Shown here: positions 53,474-62,035 of the stretch, in pieces | How positions within the stretch are numbered: the first letter of the stretch is position 1 | How the letters are laid out: every line of letters starts with the position of its first letter | DNA from: an uncultured Clostridia bacterium | GTDB taxonomy: Bacteria; Bacillota; Clostridia; UBA1381; UBA9506 | Direction: 5' to 3' | Length of the DNA: 64,000 nucleotides | Assembly: GCA_934438075.1 (NCBI GenBank) | Contig: CAKSBF010000001.1 | Span: forward strand, 496,001 to 560,000 | The notes under the pieces: generated by a model | Seen by the model: the letters and a program-made list of their open reading frames with translations, nothing else | Database searches by the model: none | What the model was told of the DNA's origin: nothing | Made by a program: the position numbers and the translations under genes

Positions 53474-54061
53474 TTAAAATTTTAAACCTTGGAAACCCAA
53501 AAACGCCATAGCGATTAACCCCGCCGTAATCAGCGCAATCGGAAATCCCTGCAAAGGTTTCGGAATATCTGCCGTTTCCAGCCGTTCGCGCACGCCGGCA
53601 AACAAAACGATACCAAACATGAAGGAAAGGCCTCCTGAGCAGCCGTATACCACCGAATGGATAAAATCATAATTTTCCTGTACATTTAAAAGCGCTACGC
53701 CCAAAACCGCACAGTTAGTGGTAATAAGCGGAAGATATATCCCAAGCGCATTATAAAGCGAGGGACTGAATTTTTGAATTACCATTTCCACAAACTGCAC
53801 CAACACGGCAATTACCAAGATAAATGCAACTGTCTGCATATATTCTATGCCGAGCTTTTTCAGCAAAAGTTCCTGAACCAGATATGTACAGGCCGAGGCA
53901 ACTGTCATAACAAAAGTAACAGCAAGGCTCATGCCAACCGCTGTTTCCACTTTTTTGGAAACACCAAGAAAAGGACAGATTCCAAGAAATTTTACCAAAA
54001 CAAAGTTATTAACCAATATTGTACTTAAAGAAAGCAATACCAATTCTACAAATAAACTCAT
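53474..54061 (-). CDS. rnfA: Rnf complex subunit A
   Basis: A 195-residue membrane protein with six helices and the RnfA/RnfE signatures NNFVLVKFLGICPFLGVS and TNCAVLGVALLN. With RnfE it forms the ion path and carries a Cys-bound intramembrane Fe-S centre. The start overlaps the rnfE stop by four bases (ATGA), indicating coupled translation. Confidence 0.95.
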   Translation of the reverse strand: MSLFVELVLLSLSTILVNNFVLVKFLGICPFLGVSKKVETAVGMSLAVTFVMTVASACTYLVQELLLKKLGIEYMQTVAFILVIAVLVQFVEMVIQKFSPSLYNALGIYLPLITTNCAVLGVALLNVQENYDFIHSVVYGCSGGLSFMFGIVLFAGVRERLETADIPKPLQGFPIALITAGLIAMAFLGFQGLKF

Positions 54062-54666
54062 TCGTCAGCGCCCCCTTTCTCTTTTCGGGAGCGAATCAGA
54101 TTAATCGCACCGATTAAAAGCCCCAGCACGATAAATGCACCCGGAGGCAATATCAGCATGGTTGCCGGCAGAAAGCCGCTGCCAAACAATGAAATTCCCA
54201 AAAAGGTACCGTTTCCTAAAATTTCACGGATGGCTCCGATAATAGTCAGCGCACAGGTAAATCCAAGTCCGATACCCAAGCCGTCCAAGGCGGAATTTCC
54301 TACTGTATTTTTAGAAGCAAAAGCTTCTGCGCGCGCCAGTATAATACAGTTTACAACAATCAACGGAATATACAGTCCCAATGATTTTGAAATTTCGGGC
54401 AAATATGCCTTTAAAAGCATTTCAATCGCACTGACGAAACCCGCAATAATAACAATATAAGATGCTATTCTTATTTTGTTTGGAATAAATTTTCTGCACA
54501 AAGAAATAACCACATTTGATGCAACCAAAACGGCTGTTGCGGAAAGACCCATCCCCACGCCGTTTGAAACACTTGTTGTGACTGCCAGAGTCGGGCACAT
54601 ACCGAGAAGCTGCACAAACGTTGGATTTTCTTTTATCAGACCTTTTGTAAACTCTTTCATTTGCAT
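54058..54666 (-). CDS. rnfE: Rnf complex subunit E
   Basis: A 202-residue membrane protein homologous to RnfA in fold, with NPTFVQLLGMCPTLAVTTS and VNCIILARAEAFAS. It pairs with RnfA. AGGAGG lies nine bases before the ATG; it overlaps rnfA by four bases at the 3' end. Confidence 0.95.
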   Translation of the reverse strand: MQMKEFTKGLIKENPTFVQLLGMCPTLAVTTSVSNGVGMGLSATAVLVASNVVISLCRKFIPNKIRIASYIVIIAGFVSAIEMLLKAYLPEISKSLGLYIPLIVVNCIILARAEAFASKNTVGNSALDGLGIGLGFTCALTIIGAIREILGNGTFLGISLFGSGFLPATMLILPPGAFIVLGLLIGAINLIRSRKEKGGADE

Positions 54667-54679
54667 GTTGTCCGACCTC

Positions 54680-55249
54680 CTATTTCAAATTTTTTACGGC
54701 TTCTGCCGCAGCATTAACACCCTTCGTAACAGCATTGGAGGAAATGGTTGCTCCTGATATAGCCATCACTTCATTATTCTTTGCCGTGCCGCTTTTGATA
54801 ACAGTAAGCGGTTCCTTCACGCTCTTATCATCAAATTGATCTTTAAAATCCGGCTCCTGTGCCTTTGAACCAAGACCCGGTGTTTCCGAAAGAGATACTA
54901 TCTTTATACCGGTAAGCGTTTCATCTGTTTTTACACCGACAATCATTTCAATGGCGCCGCCGAAACCGTTTGGCGCAACGCTTACACAATATCCGACCGT
55001 TTCTCCCGATTCATTTTCCGCACGGTAAATTTCTTTTACCACTCCATCTTCAGAAGCTGCTGCCTCTACCTTTTCAAAAGACGTTGCCTCCGCCATCACT
55101 GCACGGCGTGCCTCATCCTGTTCTTTTGTTTCATTTTCCGCAATCATATCTGCCGTAATGCTGTTTGTGCACGCCAAAAGCAAAGCAACGACCGCGGTAA
55201 TACCAAACAGAATTGCAGCCAGCACAAAAGGTTTTTCATTATTTTGCAT
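54680..55249 (-). CDS. rnfG: Rnf complex subunit G (covalent FMN)
   Basis: A 189-residue protein with an N-terminal membrane anchor and an extracytoplasmic FMN-binding domain. The covalent FMN motif appears as VMAISGATISSNAV, and the Thr after Gly-Ala is the expected attachment site. The start overlaps the rnfD end by eleven bases. Confidence 0.93.
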   Translation of the reverse strand: MQNNEKPFVLAAILFGITAVVALLLACTNSITADMIAENETKEQDEARRAVMAEATSFEKVEAAASEDGVVKEIYRAENESGETVGYCVSVAPNGFGGAIEMIVGVKTDETLTGIKIVSLSETPGLGSKAQEPDFKDQFDDKSVKEPLTVIKSGTAKNNEVMAISGATISSNAVTKGVNAAAEAVKNLK

Positions 55250-56231
55250 GAGCCGCGCCTCCTTTTTTCACCATACCAAATTTTTTCGGACGGCAATATT
55301 TATCTATAAGCGGTGTTACAATATTCATCAATAAAATTGCATAAGAAACACCCTCCGGATAGCCGCCCAAACGACGGATTACAAAAGTAATAATTCCGCA
55401 GCCGATCCCCATAATAACCTGACCTTTTGCTGTTATCGGCGAAGTTACATAATCTGTCGCCATAAAGATTGCACCCAAAAGCAAACCGCCGGACAATACG
55501 TTATAAGCAACACTGTCAATCGCACTCAAATCACCGGAAGAGAAAATGAAAGAAAGTACAGCAACCGTACCGACAAAGCAAAGCGGAATCCGCGGACTAA
55601 TCACTCTTCGGATAAACAGATAAACCGCGCCGATTAATAAAGCAATTGCCGAAGTTTCTCCTATACATCCTCCAATATTTCCGATTAACATATCGGTAAG
55701 CGGCGGAAGTTGACCGGCTTCTGTTCCTTTTAAAATTGCAAGCGGTGTTGCACTGCTTACCAAATCGGAAGGAATTACAAATCCGGTTGTAAACGGAAGT
55801 ACCCAGCGTGTCATTAACACCGGCCAGGAAGCCAACATAAAGGCTCTGCCGGCAAGTGCCGGGTTTACAAAGTTGTGACCTGTACCTCCAAAAAGCTGCT
55901 TTGCTATTATTACAGCCACAAAAGCACCAACCACAATCATCCACCACGGAACTGTTACAGGCACATTCATTGCTAACAACACACCCGTAACTACTGCTGT
56001 TCCGTCTGAAACGGTAACTGTCTTTTTCGTTACTTTTTGCCATAAATATTCAAAACCCACACATGCAAGTACTGAAACAGCGGTAAGATAAATCGCCCGA
56101 ATCCCGAAATATACCACTCCGCACAACAGCGCCGGAGCAAGCGCGATTAACACATCACGCATAATAGTCCCCGTTGTCTCATTCGTTCTGATATGAGGAG
56201 AGGAGGACACGACAGGTAACTGTTCTGCCAT
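55239..56231 (-). CDS. rnfD: Rnf complex subunit D (covalent FMN)
   Basis: A 330-residue membrane protein with about nine helices. The N-terminal SSSPHIRTNETTGTIMRDVLIALAPAL is diagnostic, and the covalent FMN site is visible in SSATPLAILKG. It carries electrons across the membrane with RnfG. The ATG at 56231 is twelve bases after AAAGGA; the earlier ATG abuts that site. A 226-base gap separates it from rnfC. Confidence 0.95.
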   Translation of the reverse strand: MAEQLPVVSSSPHIRTNETTGTIMRDVLIALAPALLCGVVYFGIRAIYLTAVSVLACVGFEYLWQKVTKKTVTVSDGTAVVTGVLLAMNVPVTVPWWMIVVGAFVAVIIAKQLFGGTGHNFVNPALAGRAFMLASWPVLMTRWVLPFTTGFVIPSDLVSSATPLAILKGTEAGQLPPLTDMLIGNIGGCIGETSAIALLIGAVYLFIRRVISPRIPLCFVGTVAVLSFIFSSGDLSAIDSVAYNVLSGGLLLGAIFMATDYVTSPITAKGQVIMGIGCGIITFVIRRLGGYPEGVSYAILLMNIVTPLIDKYCRPKKFGMVKKGGAAHAK

Positions 56232-56457
56232 ATTACAAATCATTCCTTTCTATTTGAAACTTTAAAAAATATGCAAAATACATCATGAACATAATTTTAA
56301 ATTTATACTTTATTGGATTATTCAAAGAATCCTTTTTACAGCAAAAAATTTACAAATACTGTTCTTTTCACAAACCTTATTTTTTGTAATACTGAAAAGT
56401 AAACTATCAATATTCCAAAATTTTGCTGTAACTTTGCTTGTTTATTTTGCAAATTTT

Positions 56458-57801
56458 TTAGCTGGTTTTCTTTTCTTTTGCCCTTTCTTTTGCTCGTTTA
56501 ATCTGGAGCTGCTGTTTTCCCCAGCGAATGGACTGTACTAAATGACGCTGAGCAGGGCAAGTATATGAACAGCTGCCGCACTCAATACAATCTAATATGT
56601 TATATTCGGCACATTTATCCAAATCTTTACGCAAAGCATATGCATTCAGCATCGTCGGCAGAAGATTCATCGGACAGACATTCACACACTTTCCACAACG
56701 TATACAATTGGAAGCGCTGCGGAAGGTAGCCTCTGCTTCGGTAAAGGCTAAAATGCCGGAAGTTCCCTTTACTACCGGAACATCCAGTGAATAGCCGGCA
56801 ATTCCCATCATCGGTCCGCCCATAACAATTTTTTTCGGCTCTTCTTTAAATCCGCCTGCCTGTTCAATGACATAACGGAACGGAGTCCCTACACGGACCA
56901 AAAAGTTTGCCGGATTTTTTACCGCACCGCCTGCTACAGTAACCACACGGCTCATTAAAGGCTTTCCTTTATGTACCGCACGGGATACCTCCGCAACAGT
57001 GTCCACATTCATTACAATGCAGCCCACATCTGCCGGCAATCCGCCGGATGGAACTTCTCTGCCGGTAATGGCATAAATCAACTGTTTTTCCGCACCCTGC
57101 GGATATTTTTTTGCCAAAGTTAAAATTTCAACTCCCGGCAAGCTTTTTGCTGCCTTTTTCATAGACTCAATGGCATCCGGTTTGTTTTCTTCAATACCGA
57201 CATAAGCTTTATCCAACGAGAAAATTTTCATCACTGCTTCAAGCCCTGATATAATTTCTTCCGGCTCTTCCAGCATCACACGATGATCGGATGTTAGGTA
57301 GGGTTCACACTCCGCACCATTTACAATGATATGAGTTATCTTTTTTTCCGGCGGCGGTGAAAGTTTTACATGTGTTGGAAAACCTGCTCCTCCCATACCT
57401 ACAATGCCTGCCTCACGCACTAAAGCAACTATTTCCTTCGGCGTAAGTTCGGAAAGGGATTTTGTGTTCAGAGGCTCTGCCGGTGTATCAAGACCGTCAT
57501 TTTCAATTACAATAGTTGGCATTTTCAATCCTGTCGGATAAAGATAAAGCCCAATATCCTTTACCTTTCCCGAAACACTTGCATGCATAGGAGCACACAT
57601 AAAAGCTTCACTGTCTGCCAGCTTTTGTCCCATTTTTACGGTATCACCGACCTTCACCAATGCAGTGAGCGGCGCACCAATATGCTGCTGCATAGGAAAA
57701 TACAGCGTTTTCGGCGGAGCTATGGCCCGAATGGGAATCTGATTTGTAGCAGATTTACTATCATTCGGATGGATTCCGCCTTTAAAGGTCAATTTCTGCA
57801 T
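56458..57801 (-). CDS. rnfC: Rnf complex subunit C (NADH/FMN, Fe-S)
   Basis: A 447-residue peripheral subunit. It has the N-terminal LTFKGGIHPNDSK, the Rossmann-like GIVGMGGAGFPTHVKL segment for NAD/flavin, INGAECEPYLTSDHR, and two 4Fe-4S motifs, CIRCGKCVNVCP and CIECGSCSYTCP. It exchanges electrons with NAD+/NADH. ATG 57801 follows AAAGGA at eight bases. It is first in the operon and is preceded by a leader with a terminator-like hairpin. Confidence 0.96.
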   Translation of the reverse strand: MQKLTFKGGIHPNDSKSATNQIPIRAIAPPKTLYFPMQQHIGAPLTALVKVGDTVKMGQKLADSEAFMCAPMHASVSGKVKDIGLYLYPTGLKMPTIVIENDGLDTPAEPLNTKSLSELTPKEIVALVREAGIVGMGGAGFPTHVKLSPPPEKKITHIIVNGAECEPYLTSDHRVMLEEPEEIISGLEAVMKIFSLDKAYVGIEENKPDAIESMKKAAKSLPGVEILTLAKKYPQGAEKQLIYAITGREVPSGGLPADVGCIVMNVDTVAEVSRAVHKGKPLMSRVVTVAGGAVKNPANFLVRVGTPFRYVIEQAGGFKEEPKKIVMGGPMMGIAGYSLDVPVVKGTSGILAFTEAEATFRSASNCIRCGKCVNVCPMNLLPTMLNAYALRKDLDKCAEYNILDCIECGSCSYTCPAQRHLVQSIRWGKQQLQIKRAKERAKEKKTS

Positions 57802-57863
57802 AAAGACCGTCCTTTCAACCTGGAAATTAAACTGCGTTAATCTTTTCACAGATCTCTCAAAAT

Positions 57864-57888
57864 CGAAAAACGGCGCCTAAGCGCCGCT
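57864..57888 (-). terminator. Terminator-like hairpin in the rnfC leader
   Basis: On the minus strand CGGCGC and GCGCCG pair around a 4-base loop, followed by TTTTTCG. It lies between the promoter at 57944-57972 and the rnfC start (57801), so it would stop most transcripts unless bypassed. Confidence 0.65.
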
Positions 57889-57943
57889 GCCTTTCAAATT
57901 TGTAACATCATAAACTGTAAAAAATCTACGCACATCCTTGTTT

Positions 57944-57972
57944 ATTTTATCATAAAAAATTTAATTTTGCAA
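57944..57972 (-). promoter_or_regulatory. Promoter for the rnf operon
   Basis: On the minus strand, TTGCAA (57967-57972) and TAAAAT (57944-57949) with a 17-base spacer, about 140 bases upstream of rnfC. Confidence 0.65.
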
Positions 57973-58110
57973 TTATTTTCGACAAAATAAGATTTTTTTA
58001 TCTTTGTACAAGCCCTTTTTTAAGCTATGCGCCTTTTCTTTCTTTTATTACTCACTTTTAAAACCAAATAAAAAAAGCCGTCCTTTGACGACTCTGAAGT
58101 AATATGAAAT

Positions 58111-58503
58111 TTATAAATTATTTTCTTGTTTTTCTTTTTCCTTTAAATAATTAAAATAATCGACTAATTGAATCCTTGATATAACATTAACTTCATTTAA
58201 ATTAATAATATCTCCATATTCTTTTAATTTTTTATTTGCCTTGGTATATACCTTAAGCTCCTCTTCATTGAGGGTAACATTACGTACATTTGTCTTTGTC
58301 ATCATAAAATCAACGCTGACATCAAGACAATCTGCCATTTTTTTCATCATATCACTATCAGGGTAACGTTTTCCGGTTTCATAATTTGCCAGACATCCAC
58401 GGCTGATTCCCAAAACATCTGCAAAATCACCCTGCGTCATCCCTTTTTCCAAACGAAGCATTTTTAATTTTACTTTGAAAATTTCTTCCTTGTTTATGTT
58501 CAA
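58111..58503 (-). CDS. XRE-family helix-turn-helix regulator
   Basis: A 130-residue protein with an N-terminal HTH domain (about 10-68; MTQGDFADVLGISRGCLANYETGKRYPD) and a charged helical C-terminal part for dimerisation or sensing. The TTG at 58503 follows GAGGAG at a normal distance; a TTG two codons earlier is too close. Two dyad sites flank its promoter, so it probably represses itself. Base composition is AT-rich. Its other targets are unknown. Confidence 0.85.
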   Translation of the reverse strand: MNINKEEIFKVKLKMLRLEKGMTQGDFADVLGISRGCLANYETGKRYPDSDMMKKMADCLDVSVDFMMTKTNVRNVTLNEEELKVYTKANKKLKEYGDIINLNEVNVISRIQLVDYFNYLKEKEKQENNL

Positions 58504-58520
58504 TGTCAATCACTCCTCGA

Positions 58521-58606
58521 AAAGTTCAAAAAATTTGTACTTTCTGATATATTATATCAATAAATATTTAAAATTTCAACCAAAATATTCAAAAAACTTG
58601 AACTTT
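58521..58606 (-). promoter_or_regulatory. Promoter and paired operators of the XRE gene
   Basis: On the minus strand TTGAAA (58574-58579) and TATAAT (58551-58556) are 17 bases apart. Two related imperfect palindromes flank it: AAAGTTCAAA-N3-TTTGTACTTT (58521-58543, over the start of transcription) and TTCAA-N5-TTGAA (58589-58603, upstream of the -35). They share TTCAAAAAA-Y-TTG-W-ACTTT. Confidence 0.7.
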
Positions 58607-58644
58607 TTATAATAATTTTATTTTATAAATTATTATAAAACTAC

Positions 58645-58673
58645 TTGACAAAATTAAAAAAAAATGATAAAAT
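58645..58673 (+). promoter_or_regulatory. Promoter for tRNA-Leu
   Basis: TTGACA (58645-58650) and TAAAAT (58668-58673) with a 17-base spacer, ending ten bases before the tRNA. Confidence 0.8.
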
Positions 58674-58683
58674 ACATAAAGTC

Positions 58684-58770
58684 GCCGCTGTGATGGAATT
58701 GGCAGACGTAGCGGACTCAAAATCCGCCGGTAGTGATACCGTGCCGGTTCGACTCCGGCCAGCGGCACCA
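58684..58770 (+). tRNA. tRNA-Leu (CAA anticodon)
   Basis: The acceptor GCCGCTG pairs with CAGCGGC, followed by A and an encoded CCA. The anticodon stem GCGGA/TCCGC encloses loop CTCAAAA, giving anticodon CAA. The long variable arm and the T arm GGTTCGACTCC are present. Length 87 nt. Confidence 0.95.
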
Positions 58771-58775
58771 TATCA

Positions 58776-58807
58776 GAGCAAGCAATATAAAGCTTGCTCT
58801 TTTTTTA
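58776..58807 (+). terminator. Terminator of tRNA-Leu
   Basis: The stem GAGCAAGC/GCTTGCTC with an 8-base loop is followed by TTTTTTT. Confidence 0.9.
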
Positions 58808-58809
58808 TG

Positions 58810-59200
58810 TTTTTAAGTTATCAACAGAATGTTAATAACTTGTTGATAACTTTTCCGCATAAAACCGCGCTTTTTTTATTTATTAACAAGAGATATCTTT
58901 TTATTTTTCCCACTTTTATGCCGATTATACATATTATCCACAGCTTTTTGTTTATATTTGTAAAAATATCTGTTATTTTTCTGTTTATAGTTCATTTTGT
59001 CATTTAAATTAAAAATTTATTATATTTTGACTGTTAATTCTGTTAAAACAAAGCACAACTGTCAACAGATAATTAACAACCCAATATTCCTTACCGCAAG
59101 GCATGTTCAGATACTTGTTAACACTTTCCACAAATACTACTGCTACTACTGCTAATTTATATATATTATATTATAAAACACACAATTTCGGCAAAATTTG
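58810..59200. other. Probable chromosome replication origin (oriC)
   Basis: A gene-free, very AT-rich stretch just upstream of dnaN. It holds a perfect DnaA box TTATCCACA (58934-58942), an inverted pair TTATCAACA (58818-58826) and TGTTGATAA (58841-58849), and TTTCCACAA (59125-59133). The last is followed at once by seven DnaA-trio-like triplets (59135-59155; TAC TAC TGC repeats ending TAA) and a TA-only run (an unwinding element). Gene direction switches here, and parS, parA and parB lie 3-4 kb away. The dnaA gene, normally adjacent, is missing. Confidence 0.8.
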
Positions 59201-59220
59201 AAAAATTTTAACAAAAGCAA

Positions 59221-59249
59221 TTGAACTAACTTTTATTTTATGATACAAT
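59221..59249 (+). promoter_or_regulatory. Promoter for dnaN
   Basis: TTGAAC (59221-59226) and TACAAT (59244-59249) with a 17-base spacer, 57 bases before dnaN. A second possible -10 (TATAAT) lies about 20 bases further on. Confidence 0.65.
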
Positions 59250-59306
59250 TAATTTATATGATATAATTGACTAAAATACTCTTATACTGTCGGAGGAAAT
59301 AATATT

Positions 59307-60410
59307 ATGAAAGCTAAATGTAAAAGAAAAGATCTGGCGGAAGCTATCGGTATTGTAGAACGGGCGGTTGCTGTAAAATCTACTATGAATATATTGGAAG
59401 GAATTTACATTGAAGCACGCAACGGTCAGCTTCAGTTTTTAAGCAATAATCTGGAATTAGGTCTCGATTGCAAAATTGACGCCGAAATTGAGCAGGAAGG
59501 CGCTGTTGTTGTAAAGGCTAATCTTTTCTCTACTGCTGTTAAAAAACTGCCTGATTTTGAAGAATATGCACAGATAGAAGTAAATGAAAACGATACTATT
59601 ATTCTTTCCTGCGGAAATGCAAAATTTGATTTTTCCACTGCTAAAGCAGATGAATTTCCCCGTCTGGCTTCCGTGGAAAGCGAAAAGTCGTTTAAAATAA
59701 AAGAATCTCTTTTAAAAAGTATGATTCGCCAAACCATTTACGCTATTGCTCAAACCGATATAAAACCGCAGCTTTCCGGTATTTATTTTGAAATAAAAGA
59801 CGGTATATTTCATATGGTAGGATGTGACGGCTATCGTCTCGCTATCAGAAAAGAAAAAATAGAAGGAACGGAAGACTTAAGCTTTATTTTACCGGGAAAA
59901 ACGGCAAAAGAACTGCTATCTATTATTGGTGAAGATGATTATGAGGTAGAAATTTTACTTTCTGCTAAAAATGCACTTTTAAAACTGAAAAAATGTATGA
60001 TGGTAACACGGTTGATTGAAGGGGAATATTTAGACTATAATTCTGTGTGCAAACATAAAAATACACTGGTAATTACAACAGAAACAAAGAAAATTTTAGA
60101 TTCCATAGATCGTGCTTCATTAATTGTAAATGAAACAACAAAAGCACATGTTGTTCTAAAAATTGAAGATGATAATGTTTTTATTAACTGCGAAACCGTT
60201 ATGGGAAAAGTAAAAGACAAGTTTAGTGTTGATATGAGCGGTGAACCGATTGAAATAGCTTTTAATCCGCGCTATTTGATGGATGCATTTAAAAACTGCG
60301 ACTGCTCCGAAATAAAATTCAGCTTTTCTACACCGGTAAATCCAACTACCATTGAGCCCGCGGAGGGTGACAGCTTTTTATACATTGTTTTGCCGGTCAG
60401 AATGAGATAA
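59307..60410 (+). CDS. dnaN: DNA polymerase III beta sliding clamp
   Basis: A 367-residue three-domain clamp. Family segments are LAEAIGIVERAVAVKSTMNILEGI, the middle-domain ISGIY/SGIYFEIKDG and VGCDGYRLAIRK, and the terminal AEGDSFLYIVLPVRM. It forms a ring that holds the replicase on DNA. CGGAGG precedes the ATG. It is the first plus-strand protein gene right of the proposed origin. recF and gyrB, its usual followers, are absent. Confidence 0.97.
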   Translation: MKAKCKRKDLAEAIGIVERAVAVKSTMNILEGIYIEARNGQLQFLSNNLELGLDCKIDAEIEQEGAVVVKANLFSTAVKKLPDFEEYAQIEVNENDTIILSCGNAKFDFSTAKADEFPRLASVESEKSFKIKESLLKSMIRQTIYAIAQTDIKPQLSGIYFEIKDGIFHMVGCDGYRLAIRKEKIEGTEDLSFILPGKTAKELLSIIGEDDYEVEILLSAKNALLKLKKCMMVTRLIEGEYLDYNSVCKHKNTLVITTETKKILDSIDRASLIVNETTKAHVVLKIEDDNVFINCETVMGKVKDKFSVDMSGEPIEIAFNPRYLMDAFKNCDCSEIKFSFSTPVNPTTIEPAEGDSFLYIVLPVRMR

Positions 60411-60994
60411 TGCTGAACATAAAAGAAGTTATTGTTGTGGAAGGAAAATATGATAAAATAAAGCTTTCACAAATTACCGATGCATCTATTATCTGTACGG
60501 ACGGTTTTCAGATTTATAGGAACGAAGAAATGATTTCTTTATTAAAAAAATTATCTGAAGAATGTGGAGTTATCATTTTTACCGATTCTGACAGCGCAGG
60601 TTTTCGGATTAGAAATTATATAAAAAATAAATTAGCAGGCTGTAATATTAAGCATGCATATATTCCGGATTTTTACGGGAAGGAAAAAAGAAAATCAAAA
60701 CCTTCAAAACAAGGGTTGCTCGGCGTTGAAGGGGTTCCGGATGAAGTGATTGAAGAATCTCTTTTAAGGTGCGGCGCTACAGTTAAGGAAAAAAATGAAG
60801 ATATATTATTTACAAGATTGACAAAGGCAGATTTATTTCATTTGGGGTTGAGCGGAGGAAAAAACAGCAAAGAAAAGAGGAGTATGTTACTCCGGCGGCT
60901 GCAGCTTCCGTCTCAGATGTCCGCTAATACTTTTTTAGATGTATTGAATACAATGCTTATTAACGGAATAATAACAGAAGAAGATATTTTATAA
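60410..60994 (+). CDS. rnmV: Ribonuclease M5
   Basis: A 194-residue Toprim-domain nuclease starting IKEVIVVEGKYDKIKL (with the catalytic Glu), followed by FTDSDSAGFRIRNYI (the DxD of Toprim) and KPSKQGLLGVEGVP. It matures 5S rRNA. The ATG overlaps the dnaN stop by one base (TAATG), so translation is coupled; this pairing with dnaN is unusual. Confidence 0.93.
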   Translation: MLNIKEVIVVEGKYDKIKLSQITDASIICTDGFQIYRNEEMISLLKKLSEECGVIIFTDSDSAGFRIRNYIKNKLAGCNIKHAYIPDFYGKEKRKSKPSKQGLLGVEGVPDEVIEESLLRCGATVKEKNEDILFTRLTKADLFHLGLSGGKNSKEKRSMLLRRLQLPSQMSANTFLDVLNTMLINGIITEEDIL

Positions 60995-60999
60995 GAAAC

Positions 61000-61029
61000 A
61001 ATGCGGCAGCATATTGCCGCATTGTTTTT
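61000..61029 (+). terminator. Terminator after rnmV
   Basis: A 9-bp stem (AATGCGGCA/TGCCGCATT) with a 6-base loop is followed by GTTTTT, six bases past the stop. Confidence 0.85.
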
Positions 61030-61073
61030 CATATATTGAAAGCATATTCTTAAATGATGCGGCGGTTGCGAAA

Positions 61074-61910
61074 ATGAAAAAAAACAGTGCTCTTATTATT
61101 AATGAAAAAGAAAATTGCAGTAATACGGAAAGAATTCGTTTTTATTTTTTTAAAATGAAAAATATAGCTGTTTCAGAGATTGTTTCTATAAGTAATGTTG
61201 ATTTTATTTTATTAAACGTACCAAAAGTAAAAAATAAAAGACAAAAATTATATCTTGCGCAATATATAGAAAAACAGTTTCATTATAATAATGTTATATA
61301 TAATGGGAATAGCTTAAAATGTAAAAAAAATGAAAATTATATATCTTACGCAATACAATATAATCCTATTAGCTTTATAAAAAAATATGCAAAACTAAAC
61401 CAAGTGAAATTTAAACAAGGAACAGTTATATTAATTTGCGATAATCCTGCTCAGGCAGAAAATTTTATAAAGAAAATTTGTAAAGATATTTATCAAATAG
61501 AATTATACTGCAGCAATATTTCTCAATTTGAAGAGACAGTACAATATTTTTCAGATAATTACGGCATATTTTTAAAAACTATGGATAAAATAGGCGGCAG
61601 AGAAAAAAATGACACGTTGGTTATATCAATTTCAAAAGATGAAAAACTACTTAGACATTATTTATCGGAAAAATATTTGCCTGTTTTAAATGCGTCAGAA
61701 TTGAGGTTTGGTTTTTCAAATGTTTACGAGGATGCAGTTTTTGTGGGAAATAAAGAAATTAACCAGTTAGCTAAAAAGTATAAAATTTTTAACAGTGAAT
61801 TTCTTAAATTTTTAGCGGAAAGTTTTGGCTGTATAAAGGAAAGAAAAAAATGGATGGAATTTATAAAAAAATATGAGATAAAGTGTATAAAATTATTAAA
61901 AAACAATTGA
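61074..61910 (+). CDS. Unknown Lys/Asn/Ile-rich protein
   Basis: A 278-residue protein that I do not recognise. The ATG at 61074 is chosen because the alternative upstream start lies inside the rnmV terminator; its ribosome site is weak. Codons are very AT-rich, far more than in genes left of the origin. No signal peptide or membrane helix is evident. A stretch near residues 120-145 (GTVILICDNPAQAENFIKKI) looks like a beta strand followed by a helix, as in a Rossmann-type fold. The last residues overlap the greA promoter. It lies among genes that are otherwise well conserved near origins. Confidence 0.65.
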   Translation: MKKNSALIINEKENCSNTERIRFYFFKMKNIAVSEIVSISNVDFILLNVPKVKNKRQKLYLAQYIEKQFHYNNVIYNGNSLKCKKNENYISYAIQYNPISFIKKYAKLNQVKFKQGTVILICDNPAQAENFIKKICKDIYQIELYCSNISQFEETVQYFSDNYGIFLKTMDKIGGREKNDTLVISISKDEKLLRHYLSEKYLPVLNASELRFGFSNVYEDAVFVGNKEINQLAKKYKIFNSEFLKFLAESFGCIKERKKWMEFIKKYEIKCIKLLKNN

Positions 61911-61935
61911 CTTTTTATATAATAAATAATATAAT
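61907..61935 (+). promoter_or_regulatory. Promoter for greA
   Basis: TTGACT (61907-61912, overlapping the preceding stop codon) and TATAAT (61930-61935) with a 17-base spacer. The leader carries an 8-bp hairpin (ACATTATT/AATAATGT). Confidence 0.75.
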
Positions 61936-62035
61936 ATACATTTGAGGTTAAGTAACATTATTAACTTTGTAAAAATAATGTCTATTATGACGAATTTCTT
62001 CCTATTTAATAAGGAAATAAAGAAAGGTGATTATA

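Noticed and set aside
59035..59120. Further DnaA boxes (for example TGTCAACAG, TTGTTAACA) in the origin region
   Set aside because: They differ from TTATNCACA at two or more key positions; not listed as boxes.
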